Source: Piscinibacter gummiphilus
GTDB taxonomy: Bacteria; Pseudomonadota; Gammaproteobacteria; Burkholderiales; Burkholderiaceae_C
Assembly (NCBI RefSeq): GCF_002116905.1
Contig: NZ_CP015118.1
Location: 6,014,001-6,078,000 of the forward strand
Direction of reading: 5' to 3'
DNA length: 64,000 nt
In this document: piece after piece, positions 17,927 through 26,598 of the stretch
How positions within the stretch are numbered: position 1 is the first letter of the stretch
How the letters are laid out: every line of letters starts with the position of its first letter
Notes under the pieces: model-generated
Database searches by the model: none
The model's input: the letters and a program-made list of their open reading frames with translations, nothing else
What the model was told of the DNA's origin: nothing
Made by a program: the position numbers and the translations under genes

Positions 17927-19159
17927 ATGAACGCTCCCGCTCCCGTGACCGCCCCCGTGGCGGACGACTTCGATGAACGCCCCCAGGTGGGGTTTGTCGA
18001 CCTGCTGACCTGGCTCGGCGAAGGCAAGAAACCCATTGCAACCGTGACCGCGGTGGCCGCGGTGGTGTTCCTGGGCATCTCGCTGCTGCTGCCCAATGTC
18101 TATACGGCCCGCACGACACTGCTGCCGGCCAACTCGCAGCAGCAGAGCAACTCCTCGGCGGCACTCGCGGCCCTCGGCTCGCTCGGCGGCCTTGCAGGGG
18201 GTCTCGCAGCCAAAACCCCCGAGGAGCTGTACGTGAATCTGCTGCGCAGCGACAGCGTGCAGCGTGCCCTGGATGCACGCTTCGACCTGCGCAAGCGGTA
18301 TGACATCCCGACCTACGAGGTGCTCCGCGGCACCATGCCCCGATACATCCGGGTGACGGCCGACAAGAAGTCGGGCGTGATTCTGGTCGAGGTGGACGAC
18401 GAGGATCCCAAGTTCGCGGCCGATCTGGCCAACGCACATTCGACCGAGATCTCCAAGCTGCTGGGTCGCCTCGCCGTGTCCGAGGCGCAGCAGCGCCGCG
18501 TGTTTTTCGAACAGCAACTCAAGGACACCAAGGAGAACCTGATCCGGGCCGAACAGGCGCTGCGTGACGTCCAGGAGAAGTCGGGGATGGTCGTGCTCGA
18601 CAAGCAGGCCGAGGCTCTCATCCTCGCCGTGGCACAGCTGAAGACTCGGATCGCCGAACGCGAGATTCGCCTGAAGGTGCTGCGCACCTCGGCGACGCAG
18701 GAGAACCCCGAGGTGCGCCTGCTGGTCTCGGAGCTGGCCGCGTTGCGCAACGAACTCGGTCGCATGGAATCGAGCAACGGTGGCGGCACCGACAAGGAAG
18801 GCAATCTCGACATCCCGATCGGCAAGTTGCCTTCGACCGGCCTCGAGTACGTCCGTGCCACGCGCGAAGTGAAGTTCCAGGAAACGCTGCTGGCCGGCAT
18901 GCTGCGGCAGTACGAGATCGCCAAGATGGACGAGGCCAAGGAAGCGCCCGCGCTCCAGCAGGTGGACGTGGCCGAACCGCCTGACCGCAAGTCGAAGCCG
19001 AAGCGGGCCTCCGTCGTGCTGGGAGGCACCTTCACGGCGTTCCTGCTGATGGCCGGCTGGACGATCTGGCGCCGTTACGGTGACCTGGCGCGCGCCAGAA
19101 ATCCGGAACTCGATGCCCGCATGACGGTGCTGCGCGGCGCCTGGCGCCTGCGCCGCTGA
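17927..19159 (+). CDS. Wzz/chain-length determinant family inner-membrane protein
   Basis: Polysaccharide co-polymerase of 410 residues controlling chain length and coupling synthesis to export. Two membrane helices flank a large periplasmic part: TM1 about 36-60 and TM2 about 365-385. The region between them is rich in coiled coil (about 180-260). There is no C-terminal tyrosine-kinase domain. The start follows the export gene stop by one base; a GTG further upstream in the same frame would overlap the export gene and was rejected. Confidence 0.87.
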   Translation: MNAPAPVTAPVADDFDERPQVGFVDLLTWLGEGKKPIATVTAVAAVVFLGISLLLPNVYTARTTLLPANSQQQSNSSAALAALGSLGGLAGGLAAKTPEELYVNLLRSDSVQRALDARFDLRKRYDIPTYEVLRGTMPRYIRVTADKKSGVILVEVDDEDPKFAADLANAHSTEISKLLGRLAVSEAQQRRVFFEQQLKDTKENLIRAEQALRDVQEKSGMVVLDKQAEALILAVAQLKTRIAEREIRLKVLRTSATQENPEVRLLVSELAALRNELGRMESSNGGGTDKEGNLDIPIGKLPSTGLEYVRATREVKFQETLLAGMLRQYEIAKMDEAKEAPALQQVDVAEPPDRKSKPKRASVVLGGTFTAFLLMAGWTIWRRYGDLARARNPELDARMTVLRGAWRLRR

Positions 19160-19180
19160 CCGGCCCCGGCCGGCCGCCCG

Positions 19181-20014
19181 TCAGAAGCTGACGTCGCCCC
19201 GGATGCACCCGACGGTGGGCCCGCCCACCCACAGGGTGTCGCCATCGCGGGTCAGCGAAACGCGGCCGTCCCGGCCCACGCGGGCGCCCTGCGCGGCGCG
19301 GTAGGCCGGCGGCGCCTCGCCGCGGTCCATCAGCCAGCGCGCCACGCTGGCGTTGAGGCTGCCGGTGACCGGATCCTCCGGGATGCCGCCGCCCGGCGCG
19401 AAGCCTCTCAGTTCGAACTGCACGTCGCCGCCCGGCGCGTGCGCCCCCACCAGGCCCACGTCGGCCAGTGTCGCCAGGGCCCCGAAGTCGGGCTCGACGG
19501 CCAGCACGCGCGCCGCGCTGTCGAGCTGCAGCACGAGCCACGGCAAGCCGTTGTCGAGCCAGCTGGACGCCCGCACGTGGTCGGCCGACAGGCCCAGCGC
19601 CTCGCGCACCCGGCCGAGCAGCACCTCGTCCACCGGTGTCGCCTTCATCGGTGGCGCGGCGAACGCCGCCTCGTCGCCCGACACGCGGATGCGCACGAGC
19701 CCCACGCCACACTCCTGCACCACGAGGCCCGGCGTGCGGGACACCCCGCCGGCCGCGCGCCACGCATGGCAGCTGCCGAGCGTGGGGTGGCCCGCGAACG
19801 GGAACTCCCGGTTCGGCGCGAAGATGCGCACGCGGTAGTCGGCCTCCGGGGTCGTGGGCCGGAGCAGGAACGTCGTCTCCGACAGGTTGGTCCAGCGGGC
19901 GAAGGCCTGCATCTGCTCGGCCGTCAGGTCGTCGGCGTCGTGCACGACGGCCAGCGCGTTGCCTTTCAACGGCGTGGTGGTGAACACATCGACCTGCGAG
20001 AACGGCAGCTTCAT
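19181..20014 (-). CDS. PhzF family epimerase/isomerase
   Basis: Protein of the diaminopimelate-epimerase fold, 277 residues. The start region KLPFSQVDVFTTTPLKGNALAVV and the LSETTFLL segment carrying the catalytic-type Glu match PhzF relatives; FAPNREFPFAGHPTLG and the GGGIPEDPVTGS loop are also typical. PhzF isomerises a phenazine precursor, but most homologues lie outside phenazine loci and their substrate is unknown. It follows the aminotransferase gene by 8 bases, implying one transcript and perhaps one pathway. Confidence 0.88.
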   Translation of the reverse strand: MKLPFSQVDVFTTTPLKGNALAVVHDADDLTAEQMQAFARWTNLSETTFLLRPTTPEADYRVRIFAPNREFPFAGHPTLGSCHAWRAAGGVSRTPGLVVQECGVGLVRIRVSGDEAAFAAPPMKATPVDEVLLGRVREALGLSADHVRASSWLDNGLPWLVLQLDSAARVLAVEPDFGALATLADVGLVGAHAPGGDVQFELRGFAPGGGIPEDPVTGSLNASVARWLMDRGEAPPAYRAAQGARVGRDGRVSLTRDGDTLWVGGPTVGCIRGDVSF

Positions 20015-20022
20015 CGGGGACC

Positions 20023-21189
20023 TCAGAGGTGGGCGCGCAGCGTGTCGGCGAGGGCGCGCACGCCCCGGTCGATCTGCTCCGGCGTGGCGGTGACGAACGA
20101 GAGCCGCATCGTCGCAGGGTTCCCGCCTTCCGCATAGAAGGCACCGCCCGGCACGAAGGCCACGCCGCGCTCGACGGCGTGCGGCAGCAGGCGCGCCGCA
20201 TCGGTGCCGGCGGGCAGCTCGACCCAGAAGAACATGCCACCGTGCGGCACCTCCCAGCGGCAGCCGGCCGGCAGGTGGGCCTTCAGGGCCTCGGCCATCG
20301 CGTCGCGCTGGCGCTTGTAGGCCGCACGCACGGCGGGCAGGTGGGTGTCGAGGAAGCCCGTGCGCAGCACCTCGAGCACCATGCGCTGGTTGAACCCCGG
20401 CGTGTGCAGGTCGGCCGACTGCTTGGCCTGCAGCAGCTTGGGGCCGAGCTGGGGCGGCGCCACCACGTAGCCGAGCCGCAGGCCCGGCGCCAGCACCTTC
20501 GAGAAGCTGCCCATGTAGACGACACCCTCGGGCCACAGCGCGGCCAGCGGCGGCGGCGGCGGGGTGTCGTACCAGAGGTCGCCGTACGGGTTGTCCTCGA
20601 CGAGGGGCAGCGCGACCTCGCGGGCTGCCCGCACCAGCGCCTCGCGCCGTCCGGCGCTGATGCAGCGGCCGCTCGGGTTCTGGAAGTTCGGCAGCACGTA
20701 CAGCAACCGGGCGCCGCGGGCGTCGGCCAGCCCGGCGGGCAGCGGCCCGTCGTCGTCGCACGGCACCGTGGTCCACTCGGGCTCGAACACCCCGAAGGCC
20801 TGCACGGCGCCGAGGTAGGTGGGCGACTCCACCGCCACGCGGCTGCCCGCGTCGATCAGCACCTTGCCCACGAGGTCCAGCCCCTGCTGGGAGCCCGTGG
20901 TGATCTGCACCTGCGCGGCATCCAGCCGCATGCCGGACTGGCGCAGGTGGCCGGCCACCCATTCGCGCAGCTCGGGCAGCCCCTCGCTCGACGCGTACTG
21001 CAAGGCCTCGACCGGCGTGTCGCGCAGCACCTTGGCGCTGGCCTCGCGCATCGCCTCGACCGGGAAGACCTCCGGCGACGGCAGGCCGCCGGCCAGCGAG
21101 ATGATCCCGGGCCGTTCGGTGACCTTCAGGATCTCGCGGATGCTCGACGGGTTCATGCGCTCGGTGCGGCGGGCGAGGTGCCAGTTCAT
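20023..21189 (-). CDS. PLP-dependent aminotransferase, class I/II (LysN-like)
   Basis: Fold-type I aminotransferase of 388 residues. The cofactor lysine is in SFSKVLAPGLRLGY, with NFQNPSG and DNPYGDLWYD as other cofactor-contacting motifs. Closest in feel to 2-aminoadipate or aromatic/branched-chain transaminases. It is divergent from a MocR regulator across a 105-base gap with three CGATAC boxes, so it is probably controlled by that regulator. Substrate unknown. Confidence 0.9.
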   Translation of the reverse strand: MNWHLARRTERMNPSSIREILKVTERPGIISLAGGLPSPEVFPVEAMREASAKVLRDTPVEALQYASSEGLPELREWVAGHLRQSGMRLDAAQVQITTGSQQGLDLVGKVLIDAGSRVAVESPTYLGAVQAFGVFEPEWTTVPCDDDGPLPAGLADARGARLLYVLPNFQNPSGRCISAGRREALVRAAREVALPLVEDNPYGDLWYDTPPPPPLAALWPEGVVYMGSFSKVLAPGLRLGYVVAPPQLGPKLLQAKQSADLHTPGFNQRMVLEVLRTGFLDTHLPAVRAAYKRQRDAMAEALKAHLPAGCRWEVPHGGMFFWVELPAGTDAARLLPHAVERGVAFVPGGAFYAEGGNPATMRLSFVTATPEQIDRGVRALADTLRAHL

Positions 21190-21240
21190 CGGGGTCCTTT
21201 CGAAGCAAAAGCCCAGTCTACGCACATGACCAGCACAGTA

Positions 21241-21279
21241 CCGATACACTTTAACGATACGTCCGAGGCACTGTATCGG
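21241..21279. promoter_or_regulatory. Candidate MocR operator: three CGATAC boxes
   Basis: CCGATACA (21241-21248), ACGATACG (21254-21261) and the inverted TGTATCGG (21272-21279) lie in the divergent region between the aminotransferase and the MocR gene. The outer two form a perfect inverted repeat; the first two are direct repeats, the arrangement described for GabR/MocR operators. Confidence 0.6.
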
Positions 21280-21294
21280 CGGAGCCACCGACAC

Positions 21295-22722
21295 ATGAAC
21301 GCGACCCCTCTCTCCCGCGAGTCCCACACGACGCTGACCGACCAGCTGGCGGAGCGGTTCGCCGAGCGCATCCGGCAGCGGCTCATCGCCCCCGGCGCGC
21401 GGCTGCCGTCCGTGCGCGAATGTGCCCGACGCCACCAGGTGAGTCCGCACACGGTCGTGGCCGCGTACGACCAGTTGCTGGCCGCCGGCCTCGTCGAGGC
21501 CCGGCGGCAGCGCGGCTTTTTCGTGCGGGAGCCACGGCCCGCGGCGAGTGCCCCGGCCCCGGCCGCGGGACACGCCGTCCGCCCAACCGCCCCCATCAGC
21601 GCCACGGCCCTCGTGCGCGGCATGTTCCAGCCGCCCGGCGCCCGGCCCATGCCCGGCCTCGGCACCCTGCCCGTCGAATGGCTCGACGTGCCGATGCTCG
21701 CCACGGCGCTGCGGCGGGTCACGAGCGGCCACCAGCTGGAGGCCATGACCGTGCGCTACGGTGAACCGGCCGGCGACCTGCGGCTGCGCCGCGCGCTGTC
21801 CGGCAAGCTCGCCGAACTCGGGGTGCCCGCGCCGCCCGAGCAGATCGTCACCACCGCGGGCGCCACGCAGGCCCTCGATGTCGTGACCCGCACGCTGCTG
21901 CGGCCGGGTGACACGGTGCTGGTCGACGAACCCGGCTGGTCCGTCGAGTACGCGCGGCTCGCCGCGCTCGGCATGCGCATGCTGCCGGTGCCGCGCGGCG
22001 AGGACGGCCCGGACCTCGCCACGATGGCCCGCCTGATCGAGGCCCAGAAGCCTGCCGACCGGCCACGGCTGTACGTGACCGTGTCGGTGCTGCACAACCC
22101 GACCGGCGCGTCGCTCGCGCTCGGCACCGCGCACCGCCTGCTGCAGCTCGCGCAACAGCACGACTTCCACATCGTCGAGGACGACACCTACGCCCACCTC
22201 GCGCCGGCGCACCTGCCGCGCCTGTCGGCGCTCGACGGGCTCGGCCGCACCATCTACGTCTCCGGCTTCTCGAAGATCCTCGCGCCCAACTGGCGCGTGG
22301 GCTACCTCGCGGCGTCGCCCGCGCTGGTCGAGCGGGTGATCGACACCAAGCTGCTGACGAGCCTCACGACCCCCGTGATGCAGGAGCAGGCCATCGCCCA
22401 CTGCCTCGAGCAGGGGCTGCTGCGCCGGCACGTCGAGCGCATCACGCGGCTGCTCGACGCGGCCCGGGCCCGCACGGTGCGGGCGGCCGAAGCCGCCGGC
22501 TGCCGCTTCGGCGCGCCGCCGCGCGGCCTCTTCGGCTGGCTCGACGCCGGCACGGACACCGAGCGGCTGTCGCACACGATGCTGGACGACGGCTGGCTGC
22601 TCGCGCCCGGGTCGCTGTTCTTCGCGTCGCCGCGGCCCACCTCGCTGATGCGCATCAACTTCGCCACCACCCAGGAGCCGGCGTTCTGGCAGGCGCTGCA
22701 GCGCGCGCGCCGCGGCGCCTGA
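21295..22722 (+). CDS. MocR/GabR-type transcriptional regulator
   Basis: Fusion of a GntR winged helix (about 15-80, with LPSVRECARRHQVSPHTVVA) to an aminotransferase-like PLP domain, 475 residues. The PLP lysine is in SGFSKILAPNWRVGY, and NPTGASL and EDDTYAHL are typical cofactor motifs. Such proteins sense amino compounds through PLP. It is transcribed away from the aminotransferase-PhzF pair, and the CGATAC boxes between them are the probable operator. Identity is firm; effector unknown. Confidence 0.92.
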   Translation: MNATPLSRESHTTLTDQLAERFAERIRQRLIAPGARLPSVRECARRHQVSPHTVVAAYDQLLAAGLVEARRQRGFFVREPRPAASAPAPAAGHAVRPTAPISATALVRGMFQPPGARPMPGLGTLPVEWLDVPMLATALRRVTSGHQLEAMTVRYGEPAGDLRLRRALSGKLAELGVPAPPEQIVTTAGATQALDVVTRTLLRPGDTVLVDEPGWSVEYARLAALGMRMLPVPRGEDGPDLATMARLIEAQKPADRPRLYVTVSVLHNPTGASLALGTAHRLLQLAQQHDFHIVEDDTYAHLAPAHLPRLSALDGLGRTIYVSGFSKILAPNWRVGYLAASPALVERVIDTKLLTSLTTPVMQEQAIAHCLEQGLLRRHVERITRLLDAARARTVRAAEAAGCRFGAPPRGLFGWLDAGTDTERLSHTMLDDGWLLAPGSLFFASPRPTSLMRINFATTQEPAFWQALQRARRGA

Positions 22723-22802
22723 GCCGGACCCTTTCCAGGGAAAGGGCGAATGCCCTTGAAGCCCGGAGTGGCATAAAGTCACGGGTTGAAGCGATTCCCT
22801 GC

Positions 22803-23558
22803 ATGTTCGAACCCACCATTCCTTTCGGCGAACCGGAGCTCCTCCGCGTCAGCGCCTTCCAACGCTACCTCCACGAGCCTGGCGGCCCTCGGGCCCGCGG
22901 GGTCGTGGTCGAGGGCGCGGCGCGCCAGCCTGCGCTCAGCCCATCCCTCCTCGCCGACCTCGGCCGATTCGAGCAGGCCGGCCAGGCCTCCGAGGCCCTC
23001 GAGGTGCTCGCCGCCTGTGTCCGCCATGGCCAGCAGGTCGTGGTCCACCTGCAGATGGGCGACATGGTCGTGCCGCTCACGGTGTTCGCCATCGAACGCC
23101 TCGTGCACTGCCCCATCAGCCTCGACGCACTGCTGAAGCAGCGCCCCACCGAACTGCGCGTGCTGCACGTCGAGCCCGCGGTGCTGCGCCCGCCGGGCGA
23201 CGTCGAGAAGGCCCTCGTGGGCGAGGAACAGCACTACCACCCGCTGCGGCCGGTGCTGTGGGAGTTCGCGCTGCGCGGCTCGCGCGCCACGCTGCTGCCC
23301 GAGATCGCCGGCCCCGTGGCCTACCGCGTGGCCCCCGGCATCGAGCTGGGCGACCTGCGGGCCACCGGCGTGCTGGCCGCCGCCATCCAGCGCCTGCAGC
23401 GCGCCAGCGTCTCGCTGCGCGAGCTGTCCGACTGGCCCGGCTTCGACGGCGAACGGGCGGCACGGCTGCTCAATGCGCTGTACCTGCAGTCGGGGCTGAT
23501 CATCAGCCGCACGCACCGGGCGGCGACGGATTCCTGGTTCGGGGCGCTCACCCGATAG
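22803..23558 (+). CDS. Conserved-looking protein of unknown function
   Basis: A 251-residue soluble protein I do not recognise. There is no signal peptide or membrane helix. The middle is beta-rich with a hydrophobic stretch VVVHLQMGDMVVPLTVFAI. The last 60 residues (from about ASVSLRELSDWPGFDGERAARLLNALYLQSGLI) read like a winged-helix or DUF4388-type tail. Codon bias matches its neighbours, supporting a real gene, but no strong ribosome site precedes the ATG. Upstream lies hairpin CCCTTTC/GAAAGGG (22729-22746) that may end the MocR transcript. Confidence 0.6.
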   Translation: MFEPTIPFGEPELLRVSAFQRYLHEPGGPRARGVVVEGAARQPALSPSLLADLGRFEQAGQASEALEVLAACVRHGQQVVVHLQMGDMVVPLTVFAIERLVHCPISLDALLKQRPTELRVLHVEPAVLRPPGDVEKALVGEEQHYHPLRPVLWEFALRGSRATLLPEIAGPVAYRVAPGIELGDLRATGVLAAAIQRLQRASVSLRELSDWPGFDGERAARLLNALYLQSGLIISRTHRAATDSWFGALTR

Positions 23559-23592
23559 GGAAGCCCGCGGGCGCGAAAGAAGAAGCCGCCTT

Positions 23593-23608
23593 CCCGGCGA
23601 AGGCCGGG
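23593..23608. repeat. REP-like hairpin after the unknown gene
   Basis: CCCGGC (23593-23598), loop GAAG, GCCGGG (23603-23608). The form CCGGCGAAGGCCGG resembles a palindromic repeat found between genes in many Burkholderiales (from memory). It lies between convergent genes and may also help terminate them. Confidence 0.4.
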
Positions 23609-23623
23609 ACGACGGAGAGTTGC

Positions 23624-25510
23624 TCAGCCCCGCGCGCCCAGTTCTTCCCAGCGCTCGAGCGCGGCCATCAGCTCCTCCTCGATGGCCGTCGTGCGCGCCT
23701 GCGCCGCCGCCAGCCGCTTCGCATCGCTGTAGATCTCGACCCCGGACAGCTGCTCGGCCAGTTGCGCCTGCTCGGTCTCCAGCGCCTCGATGCGGGCCGG
23801 CAGGCCGTCGAGTTCGCGCTGCTCCTTGTAGCTGAGCTTGGCCTTCTTCACCGGGGCGGGCGCCGCCGCGGATGCGGCAGCCGGCGGCGTGGGAGCCGGC
23901 GCCGCGCGGGCCGCCTTGTCGCGCAGGCTGCGGGCGCGGTCGCGCTGCACCTTCCAGTCCTCGTAGCCGCCTTCGTACTCGCGCCACAGGCCCGGGCTCT
24001 CGTCGCCTTCCCACGCGATGGTGCTGGTGACCACGTTGTCGAGGAAGCGGCGGTCGTGGCTCACGAGGAACACAGTGCCGGCGTAGCCCTGCAGCAGTTC
24101 CTCGAGCAGCTCCAGCGTGTCGATGTCGAGGTCGTTCGTGGGTTCGTCGAGCACCAGCACGTTCGCGGGCAGCGCGAACAGGCGGGCGAGCAGCAGGCGA
24201 TTGCGTTCACCGCCCGACAGCGTGCGCACCGGCGAGTTGGCCCGCTCCGGCGAGAACAGGAAGTCGTTCAGGTAGCTCATCACGTGCTTGCGCTGGCCGT
24301 TGAACTCCACCCATTCGCTGCCGGGGCTGATGGTGTCGGCCAGCGTCGCGTCGAGGTTCAGCGTGCTGCGCATCTGGTCGAAGTACGCGACCTCGATCTT
24401 CGTGCCCTGACGCACCGTGCCGTGGTCGGGGGCGAGCTGGCCGAGGATCAGCTTGAGCAGCGTCGTCTTGCCCGCGCCGTTGGGGCCGATCAGGCCCACC
24501 TTGTCGCCGCGCAGCACGGTGGCGTTGAAGCCCTTGACGATCACCTTGTCGCCGAAGGCCTTCGACACGTCACGCAGTTCGCCGACGATCTTGCCGCTCG
24601 GCACACCCGAGTCGATCTCGAGGCGCACCTGGCCCAGCGAGTCGCGCCGCTTCTGGCGGTTCGCCCGCAGCACCTCCAGGCGCGCGATGCGGGCCACGCT
24701 GCGCGTGCGCCGGGCCTCCACGCCCTTGCGGATCCACACCTCCTCCTGGGCCAGCAGCTTGTCGGCGCGGGCATTGGCCAGCGCTTCCGAGGCCAGCTGT
24801 TCTTCCTTCAGCCGCTCGTACGCGGTGAAGTTGCCGGGGTAGCTGCGGATGATGCCGCGGTCGAGTTCGATGATGCGGGTGGCCACGCCGTCGAGGAAGG
24901 CGCGGTCGTGGGTGATCAGCATCACGCTGCCCTTGAACGAGCGCAGCAGGTCTTCCAGCCAGGCGATGGAGTCGAGGTCGAGGTGGTTGGTGGGTTCGTC
25001 GAGCAGCAGCACGTCGGGCACGGCCACCAGGGCCTGGGCCAGCGCCACGCGCTTCTTCATGCCGCCCGACAGGTCGCCGACGATGCGGCTGCCGTCGAGG
25101 TGCAGCTGGCCGAGCGTGGTTTCCACCCGCTGCTCCCACGTCCAGGCGTCGAGCGCCTCGATGCGCGTCTGCAGCGCGTCGAGGTCGACGCCCTCGGCGT
25201 GTTCCTCGTACTGCTGGCGCACGGCCTTGGCCTCGGCCACGCCGAGGCTCACGACGTCGAACACCGACGAGGACAGGTCGAACACCGGTTCCTGCGGCAC
25301 GTAGCAGATGCGCAAGCCCTGGGTCATCTGCAGCAGCCCGTCGTCGGGCTTCTCGAGGCCCGCGAGGATCTTCAGCAGCGACGACTTGCCCGCCCCGTTG
25401 CGGCCGATCAGGCCGAGCCGTTCACCCGACTCGAGCGAAAACGCCGCGTTGTCGAGCAGGGCCACATGGCCGAAGGCCAGGTGGGCGTTGGAGAGCGAAA
25501 GGACGGCCAT
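23624..25510 (-). CDS. uup: ABC-F ATPase, Uup type
   Basis: Soluble twin ATPase of the ABC-F family, 628 residues, that acts on ribosomes and, in E. coli, affects transposon excision. Two ABC domains each show a P-loop (GRNGAGKS near 36; GPNGAGKT near 347), a signature (LSGGMKK; LSGGERN) and Walker B (LLLDEPTNHLD; LVLDEPTNDLD). A charged P-site linker separates them, and a C-terminal coiled coil after an Ala/Pro linker (about 550-628) is the DNA/RNA-binding hallmark of Uup. Confidence 0.92.
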   Translation of the reverse strand: MAVLSLSNAHLAFGHVALLDNAAFSLESGERLGLIGRNGAGKSSLLKILAGLEKPDDGLLQMTQGLRICYVPQEPVFDLSSSVFDVVSLGVAEAKAVRQQYEEHAEGVDLDALQTRIEALDAWTWEQRVETTLGQLHLDGSRIVGDLSGGMKKRVALAQALVAVPDVLLLDEPTNHLDLDSIAWLEDLLRSFKGSVMLITHDRAFLDGVATRIIELDRGIIRSYPGNFTAYERLKEEQLASEALANARADKLLAQEEVWIRKGVEARRTRSVARIARLEVLRANRQKRRDSLGQVRLEIDSGVPSGKIVGELRDVSKAFGDKVIVKGFNATVLRGDKVGLIGPNGAGKTTLLKLILGQLAPDHGTVRQGTKIEVAYFDQMRSTLNLDATLADTISPGSEWVEFNGQRKHVMSYLNDFLFSPERANSPVRTLSGGERNRLLLARLFALPANVLVLDEPTNDLDIDTLELLEELLQGYAGTVFLVSHDRRFLDNVVTSTIAWEGDESPGLWREYEGGYEDWKVQRDRARSLRDKAARAAPAPTPPAAASAAAPAPVKKAKLSYKEQRELDGLPARIEALETEQAQLAEQLSGVEIYSDAKRLAAAQARTTAIEEELMAALERWEELGARG

Positions 25511-25585
25511 GGGGGGTGGGGCGCGAAAACCGGAATCCCCGATTGTCGCCGGGCGCGGACCCCACCCGCCGGAAATGCCCTTCGA

Positions 25586-26545
25586 TCAGGCGGCCGACAC
25601 GCGCAGGGCCGCCTCCAGCGCGTCGACGAACATCGCCGCCACGTCGAAGCCGCTCTGCTGCGTGATCTCCTGGAAGCAGGTGGGGCTCGTCACGTTGATC
25701 TCGGTGAGGCTGTCGCCGATCACGTCGAGGCCCACGAGCAGCAGGCCGCGCGCCGCGAGGATGGGGCCGAGCGATTCGGCGATCTCGAAGTCGCGCGCGC
25801 TCAGCGGCTGGGCCACGCCCTTGCCGCCGGCGGCGAGGTTGCCGCGGATCTCGCTGCCCTGGGGAATGCGCGCGAGCGAATGGGGCACCGGCTTGCCGCC
25901 GATCACCAGCACGCGCTTGTCGCCCTTGACGATCTCGGGCAGGTAGCGCTGCACCATCACCGTCTGCGCGCCGCCGCGGTTCAGCGTCTCGCTGATGCTG
26001 CCGAGGTTCAGGCCGTCGGGGCCCACGCGGAAGATGCCCATGCCGCCCATGCCGTCGAGGGGCTTGAGGATGATGTCGCCGTGTTCGGCGTGGAAGCGGC
26101 GGATGTCCGACTCGGACCGCGTGACGAGCGTGGGGCCGATGAACTGCGGGAACTCGAGGATCGCGAGCTTCTCGGGGTGATCGCGCAGCGCCGACGGCTT
26201 GTTGAACACGCGCGCGCCTTCGCGCTCGGCCTGCTCGAGCAGGTGCGTGGCGTAGAAGAACTCGCTGTCGAAGGGCGGGTCCTTGCGCATCAGCACCGCG
26301 TCGACGTCGGCCAGCGCCGTCACCACGCCCTCGGACACCGTGGTGTACCAGTCGTCGAGCGATCCGGTGAGCGCGATCTCGCGCAGCGGCGCGCTCACGC
26401 GCCCGCCGCGCTGCCAGTGCAGGTGCCGCGGTTCGCAGAAGAGGATGCGGTGGCCGCGCTTGACGGCCTCGCGCATCATCGCGAAGGTGGAGTCCTTGTA
26501 GGGCTTGAACGTGTCGAGCGGGTCGGCGACGAAGAGCAGGTTCAT
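25586..26545 (-). CDS. gshB: Glutathione synthetase
   Basis: ATP-grasp ligase joining gamma-glutamylcysteine and glycine, second step of glutathione synthesis; 319 residues. The start MNLLFVADPLDTFKPYKDSTFAMM, the ATP-grasp loop ILKPLDGMGGMGIFR and the C-terminal GLDVIGDSLTEINVTSPTC are all typical. It lies downstream of kup and gshA on the same strand. Glutathione made here would feed the glutathione S-transferases at 45.8-54.4 kb. Confidence 0.96.
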   Translation of the reverse strand: MNLLFVADPLDTFKPYKDSTFAMMREAVKRGHRILFCEPRHLHWQRGGRVSAPLREIALTGSLDDWYTTVSEGVVTALADVDAVLMRKDPPFDSEFFYATHLLEQAEREGARVFNKPSALRDHPEKLAILEFPQFIGPTLVTRSESDIRRFHAEHGDIILKPLDGMGGMGIFRVGPDGLNLGSISETLNRGGAQTVMVQRYLPEIVKGDKRVLVIGGKPVPHSLARIPQGSEIRGNLAAGGKGVAQPLSARDFEIAESLGPILAARGLLLVGLDVIGDSLTEINVTSPTCFQEITQQSGFDVAAMFVDALEAALRVSAA

Positions 26546-26598
26546 GGCAGTCGGGCTTCAGTGGGAAGCAGGACTGTTGCACAAAACGGGAGGCCGCG

